Origin: Paragonimus westermani | Taxonomy: Eukaryota; Platyhelminthes; Trematoda; Plagiorchiida; Troglotrematidae | Assembly: GCA_008508345.1 (NCBI GenBank) | Contig: QNGE01000281.1 | Span: 237,167-301,166, forward strand | Length of the DNA stretch: 64,000 nucleotides | Direction of reading: 5' to 3' | Shown here: one piece after another, positions 1-13,797 of the stretch | Layout: each line of letters starts with the position of its first letter | Numbering within the stretch: the stretch's first letter is position 1 | Made by a program: the position numbers and the translations under genes | Notes under the pieces: model-generated | Told to the model about the DNA's origin: nothing | The model's input: the letters and a program-made list of their open reading frames with translations, nothing else | Database searches by the model: none

Positions 1-1977
1 GAATGCATGCAACGCGTATCCTGCTAGCTGTCAATGCTTAGTTACTTAGTGAAAGGTCTCAAAGCAGGTCCGATAATGTAGTTTGTTCTTGAGTATTCAC
101 GAGTTGTTGAACGTAACAGAATTTTCCTCAGAGGATTTACCAGAATGATAAAACATTTTGAACCCACAATACGTGTAACTGGTGTAAAATCTCTCAGGCT
201 GCACCCAATCTAAACTTTGTCGGCAAAATTTACCGTCCCTCTCGTACACATATATGTGGATAATGCGTCAGGCTCCATGTTGTACATGCGGCTGTATATT
301 GACCAACCACTAGTGAAGAACGGGAAGTATTAAGTCAGTAGTTAACCGTCAAGCTGGCATGTGTATATTTTTAAAATCGATACCCACTATCCAACAGTGA
401 ACATTGGACTGGATGTTTTTTGTTCAAACCAACCATTTGGTAATTGTCAACATTAACACACACACAGACCTGTTGAATTGGTAGTAGCGCGATTGACTGA
501 GAGCTGACGAAATAAAATTCATATGAGAGCACACACTACGTACACTACCTTAGGCGTTTTTTAATTGATTCGAACTCTGCCGACACGGCACACATGGTGA
601 TGATGTGTGCCGGACATGAAAGGTGATCGCCAAAGCACATTTAGCCCTGATAGGCATGGCCAGACTGAGACTTGTCCGAACAGAATGAAGGCGAATGAAG
701 AAAACAACAAATCTGTTGCTTATCACAAAGACCTCTTGCTGTAGAAGTTCTTATCGAATGTTGCCTACCAGATAGTATCACCATCTAAGATTGTGAAAAA
801 TAACCGTAGGTTACAGCTGATTTTCATACCAGGTGCTAAGAAAGCGTACAAACACTACAAGGCATACATACCAAATACAGTTTGTTCGCACTGACCGTTA
901 CTTCTATGTACATATGTATGTGAACCGTATTCTGTACTTACTAACAGTCGCTAATTACGCCGATTACACGTTGCTGTTTTTGTTTTTAATTTTAAGACTC
1001 CGCAAGACCCACTGAGACAGTTGCAACACCGTGATTTTTATTGATCGAATGGTTCTACCCGTTGTGGTGATTTTTTCTACAAGATTTCACTTCAACTAGT
1101 GAAGGGTTTTCTCAACTAAGCAGGGCGATAGGCACCAGTTTTTTACTGCCTGTTTGCAAGGGAGGATAGGCTGTTTAGGATTTTAATTTTCTGGTGCTAT
1201 ATCCAAACAGAATCCAACTGCTTTCAGTTAACTGGCATGATTGATCACCACGCCCTGGTTACTCTCGTGTTGATTTTTTTTGTTTGGTACGAATGGGTTA
1301 TAATTTATTTTAGTCATGTTTGCAATCTTGTGTTTCTTGAACAAACAGAAGCCACTGATCATGTGGCCAGTGACTGAGTGATTCACAATCACCTGAACTG
1401 CTCATTCAAATGAAACGTGAAAAGAATGCTGACACAACACACCCTACAAGTAGCCTGCAAGTTTGTTCTTAGGGTGCATATGGGGTGAGTGTAAAAATAG
1501 TGACTATCAGATTTTCGTACGAGAAATTTTAATCCATTCTGCTTTAATGCTATTGAGCAATTCAAATCTATTAGAGTTAATTGTTACTGAGCTAACTCGG
1601 GTTCAACTAACAGCGATCTTCTACAAGATGCACCTATTTTCGCTTTATTCTTTGCCTTACGAACTCCGAATTCTTTTTTATATGAAATGTCTTGATGATA
1701 CAGTAGTTTTCTAACATCCGTAGAAATAAGTATGATATGAATCTGTGGGAGGGACCGATGACAATGTCGCGACCGGAGTTCCTAAATTATCTTCACTTAC
1801 TGCTGAGTAGTCGGGGATTTGGTTTATTTTCAAGTTGACCATCACTTCACTTAATTGATATTCTATGCAAGAACGAAGGGCTCAACTATTGTTTGCTCAT
1901 TCATCTTTCTTGACTATTCAACCAGCCATCAAATCTGTGTCCAAATGTGAAATTTCCAATCTTCCGGTATAGCTTTA
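1..1977. other. Non-coding stretch, no gene seen
   Basis: Only short random-looking frames occur here and none reads as a known protein. A perfect 9-bp inverted repeat with a 7-base loop lies at 587-611. Just left of it, on the minus strand, is a B-box-like string (AGTTCGAATCA, about 565-575), too isolated to call a SINE. Confidence 0.5.
587..611. repeat. Short perfect inverted repeat (hairpin)
   Basis: The arms GGCACACAT (587-595) and ATGTGTGCC (603-611) are exact reverse complements around the loop GGTGATG. It is not followed by a T-run and sits beside no gene, so no terminator role can be argued. Several hairpins of this size are expected by chance in 64 kb. Confidence 0.4.
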
Positions 1978-2045
1978 TAGCGAATTTGGTAGAGCACTTG
2001 TTACGTGTGAGCATGCGGTTTCTGTCGCTGGTTCGCAACCGGTCA
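1978..2045 (+). repeat. tRNA-like sequence, candidate SINE head
   Basis: The string TAGCGAATTTGG (1978-1989), followed by TAGAGCA, fits an RNA polymerase III A box. GGTTCGCAACC (2030-2040) fits a B box. The spacing of about 52 bases is within the range seen in tRNAs with a long variable arm. The D-stem halves (GCGA and GAGC) no longer pair and no full cloverleaf can be drawn, so this is a degenerate tRNA-derived SINE or tRNA pseudogene, not a working tRNA gene. Confidence 0.33.
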
Positions 2046-3343
2046 AATTCCAGAACCTATGCAATCATGTCACTTCCGAAGATCTATTAGGGTTTTAATA
2101 CTTTTCACATGGTCGCAATTTTTTCGGCTACTCGGGTGTGGTTCAGTACTTGTAAGATCTTTCATATAGTATCACGTTTTCATTTCAAATTACAGTCAGT
2201 AAGCAGTAGGCGTATTCCTGCCGCGACATGCAGCGCGAACACGTTTACGAGTTAGTCGAGAGTAGAGGGCTGATGTTGGTCAATGTGATTTCCGGAACGT
2301 GGTTGTTCGATGGTGACACACGAGTGCACAAGACTGATTAGTCAGTAAATCAGCCAACCGATACACACAAGCTACTCAGCTGGGACGCAACACAGCGCAC
2401 AGATATTGATAACTACTCGTCACTTGTCTCTGTTACGGACGGGTGGTTGCCTGCGGTTTGCTTGATCCTACAAATTAGACAAGACAACCGTTTCACGGAA
2501 TATGTAACCACTTTCAGCATTCTCTTGAAACGTCTATCTACTTCCAGTGGGTTTCCAACCAGTTCACTGGTTATCGTTTTTTACTGCTGCAATACTACTG
2601 ACAAGTGTACACAAATTACCAGCAGATCCATTCATTACTCTCCAGAAAGTGGTCAGCAGATGTATATCCGTCAAAAGTTCTGAAAGATCCCTTACGCACC
2701 TGTCTGTGAAGTTCAATTAAGCTTCCAGACGTCTTGCGAGATTCGCGCATAACACAAATGGCTAAGAGTTTTGAAAGCACAATCTATCAGCAGCTGACTA
2801 ATGATGACAGGTTAAGCTAAGTATTACTTTACAAATATACCGGCTGCAAAGCTCTATTGTTTTGGTTAATCACTGTGTTCAATGGGTGAATATTCATCGG
2901 CTTACAGTGAATATAAAAATTAATGTTGTTACTCCAATTTTAAATATTATTTTAGTAAGTAGTTGAGTTTGCCTACACAACTAGCATTAAGAAACCTTCA
3001 CCGAGTATTCTTCCTGAAAGATATCTGAGTGAACGTTCAAATGTAAGACATTCGAAAGCGAAGTAATAAGTATATCTGGAATTCACTAGTTATCTACTGA
3101 TAGGTGTACACAAACAGTAACCTCTCCTCTGATTGGTGCTCATCCCGACCACAAGTTAACAATCTAATATTCTCTTTGCTAATATCTTCATTAATAACTT
3201 TGAGCCTGGACCGAGCCGTCATTGTATTCGACTGTGACTTGTGACCACTTGATGCCGATGTTTTTTAGTCAACATTGACTTGAGGACTCGTAAATGGTTG
3301 GTTTTGTTCTTGTCTGAATTCAAAACCTAAACTAAACAGATCG
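2046..3343. other. Non-coding stretch, nothing recognised
   Basis: I see no protein-like frame, RNA gene or repeat here. The longest frame (2,447-2,683, +) starts beside no recognisable signal and reads as no family I know. Confidence 0.45.
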
Positions 3344-3392
3344 AGGTTCGAACTGGCAGTCTGCGTGTTGTGAGTGAACGCTCACTAGGCCA
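3344..3392 (-). repeat. tRNA-like sequence, candidate SINE head (minus strand)
   Basis: On the minus strand TGGCCTAGTGAG (complement of 3,381-3,392) fits an A box. It is followed after about 38 bases by AGTTCGAACCT (complement of 3,344-3,354), which fits a B box. Order, strand and spacing are those of a tRNA promoter. The stems around the B box pair poorly, so a tRNA-derived SINE remnant is more likely than a tRNA gene. No A-rich or repeat tail was found. Confidence 0.36.
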
Positions 3393-6300
3393 TTTGTTCT
3401 GTGAGAAGCGCTTGTGAGTGTCTGACCACGAATCACTCGGTAACAGTTTCTTCAGTACCAGATTGAGACGACCGTGAAGACGCTGAATCCGGTGACGACC
3501 TACCAGTCAGTCAATTGATACATCGACAGAGGACAACGTGACAATTTTATTGATCGAGGGTTTTCTTGGTCAGCTGTTCATCTAAGCATGACATCGTAAT
3601 GTGTGGAGGGTACGCAATCCCCTCAAGATCAACAGACTAAGAGCTGGAGACCTGTTGATCAACGACTACACATTTAAACCTACACCGTCAGCGGGTCCAA
3701 TTGGTGTTTTGACCATTGTCGGCAAATCTGGTTATGAACGTGTCACAGTACTTACCGTTTAAGAATTCGAAGGAAAACTAATCCGCCTTGTCCATCGGTC
3801 AAATCATCCGCATAGAAAGTTGTCATGTTTGGGGAGAATAGAGTGTCAGTCGGCTAGTTTACTCCTGGCCACAAACTGTGTCAGTTGAAACGGATTTGTC
3901 AGAGCATAGAAAGGTGCTCCTCCAGGCACCCAACCGGCGCTGACGTCTCAACGTGTGAACGACCAACCCAGGGGTAGGTTTACTGCTTATATCTGTTACG
4001 CATGTTGTGACTTTGGCTGTCTGTGTTATTACGCGCGTGTGCGTGCGTGGGTGCAATATCGTATGTGTACGCACAGTTAGATGCACGAACAGGCGGTCTA
4101 TTGATAGACACGTAAGCGGAAATAAATTAATGCCGTCGGGTGACGTCTTTCCCGACGCAATTTCAAACGAACAATATTCAGCACCGTGTGAACCGTGGGA
4201 CCGAACGCCAAACGAACCGAAATACTTAGCTATCAGCATGGTTTATCTGTAGATGAATAGCGCGTGATGGCTTAATACGCAGATATTAATGTGAATCTGC
4301 TCTGCATTTAGGTTTGGACATGTCTCAGGAAGGGATGTAAGACTGACCTCGATCGGGAACGACCTGATGAGTTTACGAACCGAACAATTTTTTCTACTTG
4401 TGCTTGTGATTAGTGATGTAATTAATTCTAATCGTCTGCGATAGAACGAGTTGACATGTGACTGACTGCTACTGATTGTTGCTTAAACGTGATATTGGAC
4501 AACTAATCAGAACCAAAACGCAGGATTACGAATATACTCTTGGCTTAGCACTCAACATGTGCCACTTTTGCTCACGAAGTTTCAGCATTTGAGATTGTTG
4601 GCAAGATCATCATTCCGTTGAACTAGGATTTCGAATTTAGCAGATTTAAGAACTGAATACATGTCAGTAATCCGAATGCACATTGTGTGTATTTAGTGGT
4701 TAAAATTCACCGGGAGCATGATGCCCATTGGTGATCATTGTCACTAATCGGTTATAAATAGTTGATGAAGTTCGATTGCATATCCTACTTTAGGAACAGT
4801 AGATGCCGAGATTTGAAGTCAACAACTCATTTGCGAGTTTATCGTATCCTTCAACAAAGATTTCACAGGATTAGCTGATTAACCACAGTAATCACAAACT
4901 TTCTATACTCACCCTCATGTTCATATCACATAGAAAAACTTATTTAGGGCCGTTTCTACATACTTACTTTTGCGACTGTTCTAAAGCTGGCCTGATACAA
5001 TTAGAGATACGACCGATTACTTCGTGCTGTTATAATGCATACTTCGCTTAACTGCATAACAGGATAAGAAATGATGTTAATACAGTACTAAACAAACTGT
5101 TCCTCGGAGTTGTGAAACGTTGACTTGCATTTATTATCAAAACTGAGTGATCAACGAATATGCATCACAGATTTGTTAATGTACTCTCCGGAGTAGCGAG
5201 TACCATTCCGGAGCGCTAAATGCATATTAAAAGTTTTTTAATGTTCATTAATTGTCATCAGTGGTGTTTAGCAAAATATCGTTCATTAACTGTCAGTATT
5301 TCGGAGAACATGAAAGCAGTCAATCCTACGTGCCTCGAGTCCTACAAATGAGTTGACAAAATTTCTGTCTGGTCCCAACACGAAGGATGACCGCCGTTCT
5401 TTAAGCGTGTGATGAGTAACCAGTCGTTTTTCAATACTGGTAATGTTTCTAAGTTCTTTTGGCACATGAGTTGAGGTGAAAACTACCAGTCAGAGTTAGT
5501 GGTATTCTATATTTCGGACTGATGAGTTAACATGAAATGACTAATCCACCATTTTCCATGTTCTAACTGTCTGGCTTTAAATTCCTAAATATTGAATGTG
5601 AGATTTTTGTAGACCTCCCTGAACTAGGTTACGCTGGCCGTTAGTTAAACAGCTGCTAATTTATTCTATATAAATTTAATGGTGAGTAATATCTCCTTCA
5701 AACATCGCTGTGTAGTGTAATACTGGCGAATTGTTTGTTTTATAATCCCAAGGAAGAATTTTTTATTCCGAGAAGACGGAAAATGCATATTTGGTTTTTG
5801 ATTATACAACTTCGAGTTATGAACTGAGTTTCATCACCTAAATTTTACTCCAATACTTTTAGAATTCTAAGTGTAAATAGACACTCTGACCGCAATAACT
5901 GATAGTTGAAATACTGTAGACTACTATTTATAGTATTCGTGATCCAGCCAATAATGCACCGTAACCTTTGTGACCGGCTGACCTAATCTGTACTTTTTGA
6001 GTACTTTCGACCAAAGATCTTCTAACTTATAAAGTTCAAACAATCACAGTCAGCAGTGCAGAAAACAGTTTAGCTGAATTCTATGCTTCGTTTATAATGA
6101 ATTTATTCCAAATAAACCGACTTTTCACCTACCTCAATTCAGCTTGCAAATGGATGTGATTTGCTTTACAAAAATGCATGAGAAAGATCAATACCAACTA
6201 TTCAAAAATCGATATAATGCAAATCTGATCAAGTAGGCTGTAGATACGAAGAAAAATATTCTCATTATTGCGTGAACCGTCTATCAATAATCCAGTTACG

Positions 6301-9300
6301 AATGCGAATGCAATTATGAACTGTATTCTGAGGACAGTACACTGGTTCATATCCAGTTCGAGTTTTATAGTCGTGTTGGTAAGACTGATATATAACAGTG
6401 AGTTTTAAAGCTACAACCCTTTGGATCTTGTGGATGGTAAAGTGTGTTCAACAGTAAGCGCTACTTTTAACTGATACCGTTTTTGATTCATTGATATAGC
6501 CATATAGTACCAATTAACAGGAGTAAGGGTGACATAGAAAACACCTGCCAGCTGTTTATGACTCCACATGTGGGGCTGTGCTTTGGTCCAAAATGCTTTA
6601 TATTGACAGCAAGATGGCCCCAAATTTCAGATAAAATCCTTCTATCTGCGATCGCCTATTAAAATCAACCAAATGAGCTGCTTGCGTTTTCAAGAATCAC
6701 AGGTGCACATTTAATCAAATTCATGATGTGGTGCCACAGAGAAAGATAGTAGTTCAACCAAGTATGAATATGATCCACGCTCTCTTAAATACACAGTAAA
6801 ATGATTACAAAACTGTTGGGAAATAAAATTCTGTTTGTGACGCAAAGCAGTAAGGGCATTTAATTGTTTTCGTCGAATTTTCATCTTGTACATTCTAACA
6901 CTATAGATATGTACTATACTATTGGTTTGTTCTCCGTGGAAGTACTTCTCCATTTTTGAGCGAATAGATCAGTTTGAGTTTTACTCTGTAGAAAAGTGGC
7001 CGGTAAATACCTTCATGAAGTTATTTCGGCAAACCGCGCGATTAACTTCCGCAGTATGGGTGAGCTGTGTGCTCTACCACATAAACCAGAGAAAATTCCG
7101 AGAAACCAGTACATAATGGATATCCGTGGATGATTCCTAGAGAAAAAATACGAGTCGGTTACGACTTTGTGTAAGAGCCTTACAGTAAGCCGGTGAGCTA
7201 CATTCTCTGAATGTGATATTCATTACCTGTCCGGTAAAAATGAGATAACGTTTAGTTCATTTTACTGAAGTTACTCATTTCCAGTGGGTGGCAAACTTCT
7301 TACTGATTGTTTGAACTTCAGTTAGGCATAGTCGGCCTTCATTAGCTGGATACTGACTATCAAATTCATTCATATCGACACTAAGAATTACCTATAAGAC
7401 CCACCAAATTCCGCCAATGTCTTTCTGAATCCAGTGGTCATCAAGCATTCAGGCATTTGCTATCAGGAAGTTCCATGAGCCGTTTTCAAGTTGGTTTGGC
7501 ATACCGCTTACTATGGGTACCCTTTTGTACAGGTTCTGATTTTCAAATGCAAACCGGACACACGTTATACGACTGTAGTCGGATAATTAGAACACCACAA
7601 TTGTTCGAAAGTATGGAGATGATAGCGATATGGGAACAGGAATCAGGAACTGCGAGCTGTTAGTTGATGTGTCTTCTCACATGTGAAAGTACAACTCTGC
7701 GTTTTGTGTGTGAGAGAAAATGTAGAGAAGAGTAATGGAAAAACGAAGTGCAGATTTGCTTGAAAATAGTGAATACGTATGAGAAGGAAGTGGCAACCTC
7801 ATGTATTTAATCTGCGCGCACGAAACTCTACATTCCTGTTGAAAAATATGAGGCCAAATATGACAGTAATGCTTTGAAAACAGGTGATGGGTGTGTATGA
7901 AGTGCCCACTGATCATGTACTGATAACAGGTGGCCCTCGAGAAATGTGAAAAATAAAGAAAAAGGTTTGTCTACTTAAATTAATTTGAGTAGCAATATTT
8001 ATTTAACTGAATAATGTGAAGTCGCATCACGTTGTGGGTGATAACCGTGCAACCAGTGATATAAAGGCGAAACGTACAAGTTAGCGTTGAAGAGAAAAGC
8101 AAACGATGGATAGGCTGGGCGTTCTAAGTTGTCTGTGTAAAAGTTTGCAAATTAATGAAAAACCCTACCTCTGGTGAGTAGCTATTGCATTTCCACAGGC
8201 GTGTCAGTCAGTCGCTTTCGATGAGGAACGCTCTTGTTGGCGCTCATTAGTAGTTCATCAGCAATATCACAACCATAACTCGAAACACTCCTCCACATGC
8301 ATTTCTGAAGCGACCATGTTGACCAGAGTATCGTTGTTTATAATGTGTTGTCAACGGCGTAGTCGGCAACCACGTCTCTCTTTCGAAACCCAAAAGGTAA
8401 ATTCCTAAAAATGTCAAGATTTCAACATTTTCCCAGCGGAAATACAGTTCGAAGTTACTATGCTTAATTATTGGGAGTTTATCCATACGGACTGCTGATC
8501 CGACCCAGTCGGCCCCGTATTCAGACACTGATTCATCAATTCCATTGTCGCGTTTTTCACCGCGTCAGGTACCTTTGTAATTACTGATGGATTTTCCTTA
8601 GTGTTGTACTCCTTTGGGTTAATTAAACTATTTGTTTACTTCATACTTATTTTAAATTACCATCAGTTGTCGACTGCATAGAAAAGTGTTCTCTTCACAT
8701 CTTGCAAGCAAAACGTACATTCCCATTAACTTAAGGAAAATTTGCTGTTCCTTTCGTACTGCTTTACAACTTTCATGAAAACTGTCAAGTAGCAATGTGA
8801 ACTGGCATCGTATCCCATGTTGCAGCTAGGATTGCCCATCTGCCTAGATAATTGTGTTCGCCAGCGGAATATTCCGCTACCTCTTTAAGGTAGATGCAAG
8901 GAACACTATGTTAATTGTTTGTTTTTAAAAACGTCACATAAACTTTACTTACTTAGCTACTTAATGGAGCTTACTGTTGATAAACAGTTCATTCAACTAA
9001 GTCTTTTACCAATCCATCAATTCTGGTACCCACTGGGCAGTGGGTATTACAAATGTGTCCATGTGGCTTGGTTTTTCAACACGGCTTATAACCGACTTCC
9101 AACAGTTTATAAATGTTCTCATGGGAAAGTGCACATGTTAATCACTTCGCATTGGCAAATAATGTTCCCCAGAATTTATTTATGCCAACTGATTGAATTT
9201 GCTACCTTAGCCAAGTCGTACGGTTTTCGTCACTCTAGTTATTGGTTCCCAAAATAAGCCATGCACAGTATAGTTTCTGTTCCATACCTCTGCACAAAAA

Positions 9301-12300
9301 TACAGACAATGTGACAGTCTACGCAACATCTCGTCCAAATCCAGTTGATTTTATTTAGGAAGCCTTTCGGAAAACCAGATGTCTTTGTTAGATTTGATAC
9401 TTTTTACGCACTTTTACTTCGTAGTAACCTTTTACCGGCCTATTGTGCACTGATTCTGTAGTTTGCCTGTACAACGTTTATCATGTGACCTGTCAGTTGA
9501 ATAGTGTGTGCTATATCAACAGTACATAGTTCAAGTGCCTATTTAATGTTGTGCATTAAAATTGTACGAAATTTCTCTACAATATTGAATGTGGTGTCTC
9601 TGGAGGACGTTTTGAGAAATCGAGAATCTCGTCAACTCCCCATCTTCTATTGTTGTGACTACAAAAGTTGCTTGGATTGCAAAACCGTTTAGTGCATGAA
9701 ATGCCTTACAATTTTTGTGAAAACCTAGGATAACGAACGCGTACACTTTTATGCATGACTGACGTGCACCCATGCACACCGGACAGTAGTACATCGTCAT
9801 TCGCGTTGATGACATGTCCCCCATAGTGCACACACGCGGCTCCAATGGTCGCTCTTGATCCCTCGTTTATCTGCCGTTCATTTTATAAGCATACGCACTA
9901 TACTACTCACAAACAGGTGTACATTTTATACAATGTTACTATTGCCCAGTGGATAAGGAATTATCTCCAAAATAATAAACAAAGTTTGCAATACACAGCC
10001 TACACAACCTACAAAAAAGAATTATTTTATTGAGTCCTTAAGCATGGCTCAATTTAGATATCATCGTGCATTCGCGTACACACCATCCAGTAACTGCAAT
10101 TTGTGGATGTATATATATCTCAGAAACAATGTTTGGATTCGAAATCCTACCAATGACATCATTGTTAGGTGTGATTGCTTTTAATCATCTTTCCCCAGAC
10201 ATTTTTTGTAGTCACGTTTTCTCCCAGGTACACCAGTATATCTGTATGAAATATCCTTTATCAACGGTTTTAGGTTGCAATATCCTATTGGGAAAATTCT
10301 CGTTGACTGTGTGATTACGAGTAACAGTAACTTATTGCAAATTTGTATTCGGATTAGGTGATTTTTAAATTGCAAATCAGTTCAGGTGGAACATTCTGGC
10401 AGATGTTAAGTTGACAGGAAATATGTTTGAAATACATTTTGGGAATAGTGGTTTTTTAGGGTGCTCTTTTGCTAACCAGATGAACCAAATTCACTTCGAA
10501 TGGGGGTCACTATCACCGGAAAAACTGGTATTACCCTATGAATCTCTTCTACTAACTAAAACTATCTGCATAAACTAGGAAACAGTATGAAAATGTGGAC
10601 ATCTTTGACGATTTTTTGTAAATAACTAATGGATTGCAGGTAGTTCAAGGTACCTCGACCCTTCATACAAGAGATGTGGACTGTTAACAGAATGTACTTC
10701 AGTGGCCGTCTAAATTTGACTTTGTTGTATGTCAGAACACCTGCGTTTACGGTGACTCATACAGTGTAAAACGAAACTGGTACCTACCATATCCTTAATG
10801 GTCTATAGTACAGAATAAGGATGCCGGTTGAGTTGTCATCTCACCTTCTAAGCGGTAACTAGCATCTTCGAATGTGAAACGTTTACTGACAGTGGGTCAC
10901 GCGTTTGACTTCGTCACCTTGTTCACGTATCTTAAAGGGTTGGTGCTCATCAAAACGAGGCTAATCATTCACCACACAGCGAATGTCGGTTTGCATAGAC
11001 TGCAGGCATAGTAAATATATTTGAGGTGATTATGACGTTGTTTATTCTGACTTATCGTGTACCTATGTGAAGTTCATGTGTTAACTATTCTGTCCCCATA
11101 TACCAAACTTGTGAATAACCAAACCATTTCTCATACCGATTGACAGGAATAAATAATGCTGCTATCGTGCACTGTGATTTCTTGCCTTCTTGGTAAGTTG
11201 TAGTGATTTCTTTTGATCAGCTGATATAATACGATTGACACAGACAAATGTAGATGCATGTTACACTAAATTTTACATCGATTACTTTGGAGCGTACATC
11301 AAGTTACTGTTTAGGATGACAGATCGATGCGCGCAGTTTCAGCTGAAGAGAGTATGTTATATATAATCAGATTAATCATCCCAGAAAAAATGATGTCGGA
11401 AAAAAGTTTGCTAGGTCTGTTACCTCTTGTATCAGTTGAACTTCTCACTGGGTCTGATTAAAACATCAGTAACAGTCACTGTGTCACCCTTGGTAGACAC
11501 ATCGTTTATACTAACGAAATATTGAAACCGTCTCATTTAAACTTATAATTTCAGCAACCTCTAATCACACTGATTGTATGTTACTTGCGTTGGTTTCAGT
11601 TGTTTTCTCGCTAATGTTCTGTGAACCTTCCGAAAAAATATTACACATCTGAGCATCACACACAACCACCTCTGCAACAGAAGTTGAACAATACTTCGCT
11701 TTACTGCACCCTAATATGTAATTAGGCATTATCCATGCATTTCAAGGCTTGTGGTAAATTCCTCCGCAGGCATCTGGCTGGTGTTTTTAGAATATATGTC
11801 CTGTCTGCATGGTGTCTGTGTTTTATCTGTGTCTCGGGTCTGATAAATCTATCTTGTTCACGCGTGTGTTTGTCTCTGTTCTAATCGGACATGTGTTGTT
11901 CACGGAGAGCTATATCACTGCATTGAAGTAGACCGTCTTGGCTCGCGTGTACATGTTTCGCGTTGACACGTTATGTGCTTACAGCAAGAACACAACCACT
12001 AATTAGTATTGAAGTATCGGGCCAAAAAACATAAGAAGACGTGTGGTCACTATTATCATCGCATGCTGCAGCAGAGCCCTTCGTCCTCTATGCTCCTATG
12101 ATGATGATCGGCAAGTCGCTTGCTCCTCTGTGTCCTCTTTTATTAACCGCCTACAATAAGGTGACTAATAACGAGCCTATATTTGAAACGATATTCTGTT
12201 TAGTCTGGCAAGTGCAACCAAAAAGACAACGAGTGACTAGCAGGCAGGTGAAACAATATCACAAAATATTTCGTGAGCTTTACTTCCTAATCCACGTAGT

Positions 12301-13027
12301 TATTACGAAAAGCAAAAGAGAACACTCGCGATTGACTTGTGGTTAGTCACCTGATTTAAACGTTTCTTCTTTCGACTACTCTTAATTGGGCCAAAAAATA
12401 ACGATTGATGCAAACAACTCAAGTTTGTTTGAACCAGCCACATGAATTCGGTCGTTTTCTAACAATTAGGCCAAGAAAATAGGTGAGAAGCTCAGATATA
12501 TCAGTTTGAATCGGCTGCTCACCCATATCATTTTGCCACATGGTACCCAACACATCGGTTTCAGTGAGATTCCCAAACTCTCGAAACTGGGACCCACTGG
12601 AGCTAATGTTGGGAGCTCTGTGAATGACTAGTATTACAGCTAATTGATGGATATGTTGTACTTCAGCTGAGGTCCAAATTTTTCACAGCTGTACTTTTTC
12701 TAGATTAAAAAGATGGTCACACTACTGATCAGCAACGCCGCCATAAATATTAGTCCATATCAGTAACCAAGATTGAAATTCCCTAGTTTTTTTCCAAAAA
12801 CTTTTCTTGGTGTACGGTTTGCTAGATCATTTTGACACGGGTAACAGCTGATCACATCTGCGGCAATCAAACGAACCAATATTGCCATCCTAATTACCGG
12901 ACACCCTGTACATCCTAAAAGTCAGAAGTACCACGTTGATCCAGATGTACTACTACAATGTGAGTAGTGCCTCCAATGTTAATCCATAGGCTAAATCCAT
13001 ATCTATTGTTTATGGCTGTTCACGTGA
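3393..13027. other. Long stretch without a recognisable gene
   Basis: About 9.6 kb of AT-rich sequence with only short frames. At 3,859-4,252 both strands are open and the DNA is visibly richer in G+C, but neither reading is a known protein. At 7,040-7,090 the minus strand has an A-box-like string (GTGGTAGAGCACAC) with only a poor B box behind it. At 8,863-8,878 there is a 16-base perfect palindrome next to a second small hairpin. I see no RNA gene and no retroelement protein. Confidence 0.45.
8863..8889. repeat. 16-bp perfect palindrome followed by a small hairpin
   Basis: AGCGGAATATTCCGCT (8,863-8,878) is its own reverse complement. It is followed directly by CTACCT and AGGTAG around a 5-base loop, giving two adjacent hairpins. 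There is no gene beside them and no terminal-inverted-repeat partner was found nearby. Confidence 0.35.
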
Positions 13028-13797
13028 CCAGTTTGTTTCTTGCCTGTGTATGGTACAATAAAACGCAGAATCAACCATGTAAGGCCATCTCTAAAGAGCG
13101 TCAGTTCTAGCTACAGGTTTCATTCCAGTGTACAATTGAGTAAAGGAACACACAATGGATTGTTAAGCAACAGCAACCGTGTTGTCAGTTTGTCGGTATC
13201 CGGACAACCCAACTATGGTCCAAGGTCAAAAGGGCATATAGGTCTGAAACAAAAGAGAGTGTATCCCAGTATGAAACCAATAAATGTCAATGCCTTTTAG
13301 CAAAGACCTGCACCGGTTTCCCCCGAAGGTAGGAGATGCAGTCGCGTGTAGTTTACGAGTGTACCTATGATTCACATGAATTTACGGGGAAAGCAATCCA
13401 TACTATTCAGTGGCGTGGAGAGATTTCATGTCAGTCGTAATCACTCAGTATCGAAACCGAAGAGAATTAGTGAGTGTGGCAGAAAGGAAGGAGTTGTGGT
13501 ACTGGTGAATCCTCACTCAATAGTTGCTTGATTTTCACCAGTTTTGTCCGAAGGAAACATTGCTGACTTATACGGACAAACGAGAGAGTTCAGTACCAAC
13601 AAAGAAAATCGCAGATGGCTCGGAAGGTGGCGGTTTATTTGGATTAGCAGAATAAAGATCAGGGACCGAAATTGGTGATTAAATGTGATAGATGAGATTG
13701 ATAGTGAAACGGCAGGTGTGGTGATGGCTGATGCACACAATTTGCTCAACCGATCGCAGCCCCGGGCTAATTGCCAAACGCACCGAAAACTGTAAAT
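13028..13797 (+). pseudogene. Candidate decayed coding frame, unknown protein
   Basis: One reading frame from about 13,028 to the TAA near 13,795 spans some 255 codons with only four internal stops (near 13,298, 13,349, 13,528 and 13,669), where about fifteen would be expected at this base composition. The reading is polar and protein-like: a basic Ser/Asn-rich first third (KRRINHVRPSLKSVSSS), then ENRRWLGRWRFIW, then an acidic part starting NVIDEIDSE. Stops are dense upstream of 13,028 and after 13,797. I recognise no domain. It could be a dead host exon or retrocopy, part of an unrecognised mobile element, or chance, since in a 64-kb window such a stretch is not very improbable. Confidence 0.22.

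Noticed and set aside
4370..4390. CTGATGAG...CGAAC resembling a hammerhead
   Set aside because: The essential GAAA is GAAC and no stem I or III can be drawn.
5519..5545. Hammerhead-like core CTGATGAG...GAAA
   Set aside because: Stem II would be only about two pairs, and the upstream AGTCA that could pair as stem III is not followed by the required U and cleavage base.
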